DNA of 64,000 nt. It comes from DASPTH01 sp035623515. GTDB lineage: Bacteria; Actinomycetota; Acidimicrobiia; IMCC26256; DASPTH01. The notes under the pieces are model-generated. The model was not told where the DNA came from, did not search any database, and saw only the letters and a list, made by a program, of their open reading frames with translations. The position numbers and the translations under genes were made by a program. Positions 58,402-64,000 of the stretch are shown here, in pieces. Within the stretch, counting starts at the first letter, position 1. Each line of letters begins with the position of its first letter. The DNA is taken from the NCBI GenBank assembly GCA_035623515.1, contig DASPTH010000178.1, forward strand, positions 4,916 to 68,915. The letters are read 5' to 3'.

Positions 58402-58698
58402 TCAGCTCCCGAAGATCTCGATGCGATCGCCGGCCGCGAGCGACACGACCGCTCGCTTCGAACCGGCGCGGGTGCCATAGGTTCCGGTACGCCGGTTGCG
58501 CTTGCGCTTGCCCTTGCGGTTGAGCGTGTTCACGTTGGTGACATGCACACCGAAGATCTCCTCGACCGCGCGCTTGATCTCGATCTTGTTGGCATCGGGT
58601 GCGACGAGAAACGTGTAGATGTTCGCGTCGAACGCCGCGTATGACTTCTCGGAGACGACCGGCCGGATGATGATGTCGCGGGGGGCTTTCGCGGTCAT
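58402..58698 (-). CDS. rplW: 50S ribosomal protein L23
   Basis: A 98-residue exit-tunnel protein that docks trigger factor and SRP: DIIIRPVVSEKSYAAFDANI, YTFLVAPDANKIEIKRAVEE, IFGVHVTNVNTLNRKGKRKR, and RAVVSLAAGDRIEIF. The ATG overlaps the rplD stop (ATGA). Confidence 0.97.
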   Translation of the reverse strand: MTAKAPRDIIIRPVVSEKSYAAFDANIYTFLVAPDANKIEIKRAVEEIFGVHVTNVNTLNRKGKRKRNRRTGTYGTRAGSKRAVVSLAAGDRIEIFGS

Positions 58699-59387
58699 TC
58701 GGGATCACCCGCTTGTTCGTCGGGCGCGGTCCCGTTCACCTCGCGCTCGCCGAAGTGCGCGACGGTCGCGTCGAGCGTCGCCTTGCTGAACACCAACCAG
58801 TCGCTGACCAGCACGTCGTACGCGTTGAGCTCGCGCGGCAGCACGAGCTGCACCCGGTCACCCAGGTTGCGGAACGACCTCCACACTGCTTCTTCGGTGT
58901 TGTCGAGTACGACGAGCACCCGTTCGTCGCGTTCGGCCTTGGTGCGGAGCCCGAGCGCCCCCAGGATCTCGACGGCGTCCTTCGTGCGCGGCTCGTCGAT
59001 GCCCCACTCGTCCACGACGAGGACCTTGCCGTCGGCGGCACGATCTGAGAGTGCCGAGCACAGGGCCAAGCGGATCATCTTCTTCGGAGTGCGCTGCCGG
59101 TAGTCCCTCGGCTTCGGGCCGTGCGCGATACCGCCTCCACGCCACTGCGGCGAGCGGATGGAGCCCTGCCGCGCCCGTCCCGTGCCCTTCTGGCGCCACG
59201 GCTTCGCGCCGCCACCCCGGACCTCGGCACGGGTCTTCGTGCTGTGGGTGCCGGAGCGTGCGGCGGCGAGCTGCGCGTTGACGACCTGGTGCATCACCGC
59301 GACGTTCGGCTCGATGCCGAAGAGGGCGTCCGGCGCGTCGACGGTTCCCTTGCCGGCGCCGGAGGCGGACTTCACGTCGAGCTTCAT
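58695..59387 (-). CDS. rplD: 50S ribosomal protein L4
   Basis: A 230-residue L4: VMHQVVNAQLAAARSGTHST, KTRAEVRGGGAKPWRQKGTG, RARQGSIRSPQWRGGGIAHG, PKPRDYRQRTPKKMIRLAL. A C-terminal extension of about 15 residues (REVNGTAPDEQAGDPE) is dispensable-looking. L4 represses the S10 operon in E. coli; see the leader before rplC. ATG overlaps the rplC stop. Confidence 0.97.
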   Translation of the reverse strand: MKLDVKSASGAGKGTVDAPDALFGIEPNVAVMHQVVNAQLAAARSGTHSTKTRAEVRGGGAKPWRQKGTGRARQGSIRSPQWRGGGIAHGPKPRDYRQRTPKKMIRLALCSALSDRAADGKVLVVDEWGIDEPRTKDAVEILGALGLRTKAERDERVLVVLDNTEEAVWRSFRNLGDRVQLVLPRELNAYDVLVSDWLVFSKATLDATVAHFGEREVNGTAPDEQAGDPE

Positions 59388-60046
59388 GCCGCGCTCCCGG
59401 ACTTGCTCACGGAAGCCTTCACCGCGTTGCGCACGAGCACGAGGCCGCCGGCGGGCCCGGGCACCGCGCCCTTCACGAGCAGGACCCCGCGCTCGGCGTC
59501 ACCCTCGACGACCTCGAGGTTGAGCGTCGTGACCCGCGCGTTGCCGTGCTGGCCGGCCATCTTCATGCCCTTGAACACTCGGGCGGGCGTCGCGCACGCC
59601 CCGATCGACCCGGGTGAGCGGTGCTTCTTGTGGTTGCCGTGGCTGGCGCCCTGTCCCTTGAAGTTGTAGCGCTGCATGGCGCCGGTGAAACCCTTGCCCT
59701 TGCTGATCCCGGTGACGTCGACCCGTTCACCCGACTCGAAGACGTCGGCGCTCAACACCTGGCCGACCTCGAATCCCGAGAGGTCGTCGACGCGGAGCTC
59801 GGCGAGGTGGTGCGTCGGCGGGGCGTCCGCCTTCTTCAGGTGGCCGGCCTCGGGCCTCGACAGACGCTGCTGCTTCGTCGTGCCGAAGGAGAGTTGCACC
59901 GCCGCGTAGCCGTCGCGCTCGGGCGTCTTCAGCTGGACGACGCGGCACGGCCCGGCCTCGATCACCGTCACCGGGACGACGCGGTTCTGCTCGTCCCAGA
60001 TCTGGGTCATGCCGAGCTTGCGCCCGAGGATGCCTTTGGCGGCCAT
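59384..60046 (-). CDS. rplC: 50S ribosomal protein L3
   Basis: A 220-residue L3: GILGRKLGMTQIWDEQNRVV, PVTVIEAGPCRVVQLKTPER, DGYAAVQLSFG, GKGFTGAMQRYNFKGQGASH, GNHKKHRSPGSIGACATPAR, VFKGMKMAGQHGNARVTTLN. ATG 60046 follows GAGAAGGACG. It is separated from rpsJ by 442 bp, so its expression probably uses its own promoter. Confidence 0.97.
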   Translation of the reverse strand: MAAKGILGRKLGMTQIWDEQNRVVPVTVIEAGPCRVVQLKTPERDGYAAVQLSFGTTKQQRLSRPEAGHLKKADAPPTHHLAELRVDDLSGFEVGQVLSADVFESGERVDVTGISKGKGFTGAMQRYNFKGQGASHGNHKKHRSPGSIGACATPARVFKGMKMAGQHGNARVTTLNLEVVEGDAERGVLLVKGAVPGPAGGLVLVRNAVKASVSKSGSAA

Positions 60047-60241
60047 GAAGGCGTCGTCCTTCTCGTCTCACGCGAACGCTCCGCCCGGCAAGTCCCGGCG
60101 GAGCGTCGATCGGTTGTGCCGTGCGGTCCTGGGCCCGCCCGCGTGAGACGGTCTCGGCGCAGCCTGCACGGACGTCGGTTGGCGAACTGGTCCGGTCAGA
60201 TTGCCGATCGGCGTGATGAGGACCGATCAGCGAGCCTGACA

Positions 60242-60271
60242 AGACTACTCGGTGAGCCCGTGCCCCACCAA
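60242..60271 (-). promoter_or_regulatory. Possible promoter for rplC and downstream S10 genes
   Basis: Minus-strand TTGGTG (60271-60266), an 18-bp spacer and TAGTCT (60247-60242; TANNNT) predict a start near 60235 and a leader of about 190 nt before rplC. The -35 matches consensus at three of six positions. Confidence 0.4.
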
Positions 60272-60324
60272 TCGCCACCGGCTTCTCGAGCGCCGCCCCG
60301 CATGCGCGCGCGTGAGCGAACGCT

Positions 60325-60486
60325 GAGCGAACCATGAAGGAGGAGCGAGCGCCCGCGCGGCACAGGTACTGCCCGGCCCCGCCGAACGAGTTGCGCCGCA
60401 CGCGGCGACGAGCGAGCTCGTGAGTGAGCGCCCGCGGGCCGGGTACCCCGGCCCGCAGCGAGCGAACCATCAAGGAGGAGCAAGCG
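60325..60486. repeat. Pair of 27-nt near-identical direct repeats
   Basis: Copies at 60325-60351 and 60460-60486 agree at 25 of 27 positions, start GAGCGAACCAT and contain AAGGAGGAGC. They flank the GC-rich hairpin and about 108 bp of GAGCGA-type sequence, so the inter-cistronic block looks like a duplication of its own edge. Confidence 0.85.
60434..60456 (-). terminator. GC-rich 10-bp hairpin after rpsJ (element copy C)
   Basis: Perfect 10-bp arms (60434-60443, 60447-60456) around TAC, all G/C, begin 33 nt past the rpsJ stop. This may terminate or attenuate the fusA-tuf-rpsJ transcript. The core GGG(TAC)CCC and flanking GCTCGC/GAGCGA steps match copies A and B. Confidence 0.5.
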
Positions 60487-60488
60487 AA

Positions 60489-60815
60489 TTAAGAGGACTG
60501 GATCTTGATCTCGATGCTGACGCCGGCGGGGAGATCGAGGCGCTGGAGCGACTCCACCGTCTTGCTGGTGGGCTCGACGATGTCGAGCAGGCGCTTGTGG
60601 ATCCGCATCTCGAAGTGCTCGCGCGAGTCCTTGTCGACGTGCGGCGAGCGCACGACACAGAAGCGACGCACCTCGGTCGGCAGCGGCACCGGGCCTCGCA
60701 CCTTCGCCTGGGTGCGCACCACCGTCTCCACGATCTTCTTCGTCGACTGGTCGACGATCTCGTGGTCGTAGGCCTTCAGCCGGATCCGGATCTTCTGACC
60801 CTTCGAATCTGCCAT
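60489..60815 (-). CDS. rpsJ: 30S ribosomal protein S10
   Basis: A 108-residue S10 (also the NusE transcription factor): KIRIRLKAYDHEIVDQSTKK, IVETVVRTQAKVRGPVPLPT, VVRSPHVDKDSREHFEMRIH, KRLLDIVEPTSKTVESLQRL, PAGVSIEIKI. It follows tuf by 35 nt and so belongs transcriptionally with fusA-tuf more than with rplC. Confidence 0.98.
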   Translation of the reverse strand: MADSKGQKIRIRLKAYDHEIVDQSTKKIVETVVRTQAKVRGPVPLPTEVRRFCVVRSPHVDKDSREHFEMRIHKRLLDIVEPTSKTVESLQRLDLPAGVSIEIKIQSS

Positions 60816-60850
60816 TCGCTCTCGTCTCTCGGACCCGGTAGGCGGTGACC

Positions 60851-62041
<1,191 letters not shown>

Positions 62042-62083
62042 GACGGTTTCCCTTGCTCCTGCTCTGTCCCTCGAACGCCGCGG

Positions 62084-64000
<1,917 letters not shown>

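Larger units (their letters stand above)
60047..60488. other. 442-bp non-coding gap splitting rpsJ from rplC
   Basis: Read on the minus strand from rpsJ: a 27-nt near-direct repeat (60486-60460), a GC-rich hairpin (60456-60434), GAGCTCGCTCG-type steps, the second copy of the 27-mer (60351-60325), a possible promoter (60271-60242), and a leader of about 190 nt containing a 9-bp stem (60106-60098 with 60086-60078) close to the rplC ribosome-binding site. No coding potential or tRNA was seen. The leader stem is a candidate for L4 or other attenuation control, which is inference. Confidence 0.75.

Noticed and set aside
60047..60488. tRNA or small ORF in the rpsJ-rplC gap
   Set aside because: No cloverleaf or TTC-type T-loop context was seen, and open frames through the gap have no recognisable content or start signals consistent with coding.

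Overview
This is a high-GC bacterial chromosome segment with frequent GTG starts and many ATGA, GTGA or TGATG gene junctions. Gene content and order are those of Actinomycetota. Two blocks follow the order I know from Mycobacterium tuberculosis: pcrA - sucC - sucD - Pro-rich membrane protein - purN - purH, and rplM - rpsI - glmM - glmS - acpS/nnr - tsaE - tsaB - rimI - tsaD - groES - guaB3 - guaA. A deep-branching actinobacterium such as class Acidimicrobiia would fit, but that placement is inference. I saw no tRNA, rRNA, CRISPR array, insertion sequence or prophage.

Layout. 1-8.3 kb: a truncated and apparently degenerate FadD-type protein, a membrane diguanylate cyclase paired with an Ala/Pro-rich membrane protein, a metallo-beta-lactamase/triple-rhodanese sulfur enzyme, GlpD, and a secreted tripeptidyl-peptidase-like hydrolase. 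8.3-18.4 kb: central metabolism, with mdh, icd and sucCD interleaved with folD, purH and purN, plus a Rieske-fold protein that has lost its cluster ligands. 18.5-26.3 kb: pcrA, dtd, class I aldolase, guaA, guaB3, a NUDIX hydrolase, and groES under a perfect CIRCE operator. 26.4-39.3 kb: a thirteen-gene co-directional run from rplM to tsaD, combining the tRNA t6A genes (tsaE, tsaB, tsaD), rimI, DNA repair, nnr, acpS, glmM and an unusually large GlmS-like protein of 1134 residues. 39.4-44.2 kb: a phosphodiesterase with apparently permuted modules on the opposite strand, then a compact cassette of a prokaryotic RING-like protein, a cysteine-free ubiquitin-conjugating-enzyme-fold protein and a zinc-ribbon membrane protein, followed by a ferritin-VIT1 iron transporter and truA. 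44.2-64 kb: the S10-spc-alpha ribosomal superoperon running from fusA and tuf to rplQ.

How they work together. The ribosomal block and the rplM-to-tsaD run couple translation machinery to tRNA modification, protein maturation (map, secY, groES) and cell-wall precursor synthesis (glmM, glmS). The purine genes (purN, purH, folD, guaA, guaB3) and TCA-cycle genes are interleaved.

The best candidate for an undescribed system is the RING / Cys-less UBC-fold / zinc-ribbon membrane cassette at 40.9-42.2 kb, at the 3' end of the ribosomal cluster. It has no ubiquitin-like, E1-like or JAB-protease gene beside it. Secondary items of interest are the giant GlmS-like protein, the cluster-less Rieske protein, the permuted phosphodiesterase, the acidic tails on ribosomal proteins S3 and L22, a 64-bp tandem duplication between two convergent genes, and a dispersed GAGCGA-rich hairpin element found in several intergenic gaps.
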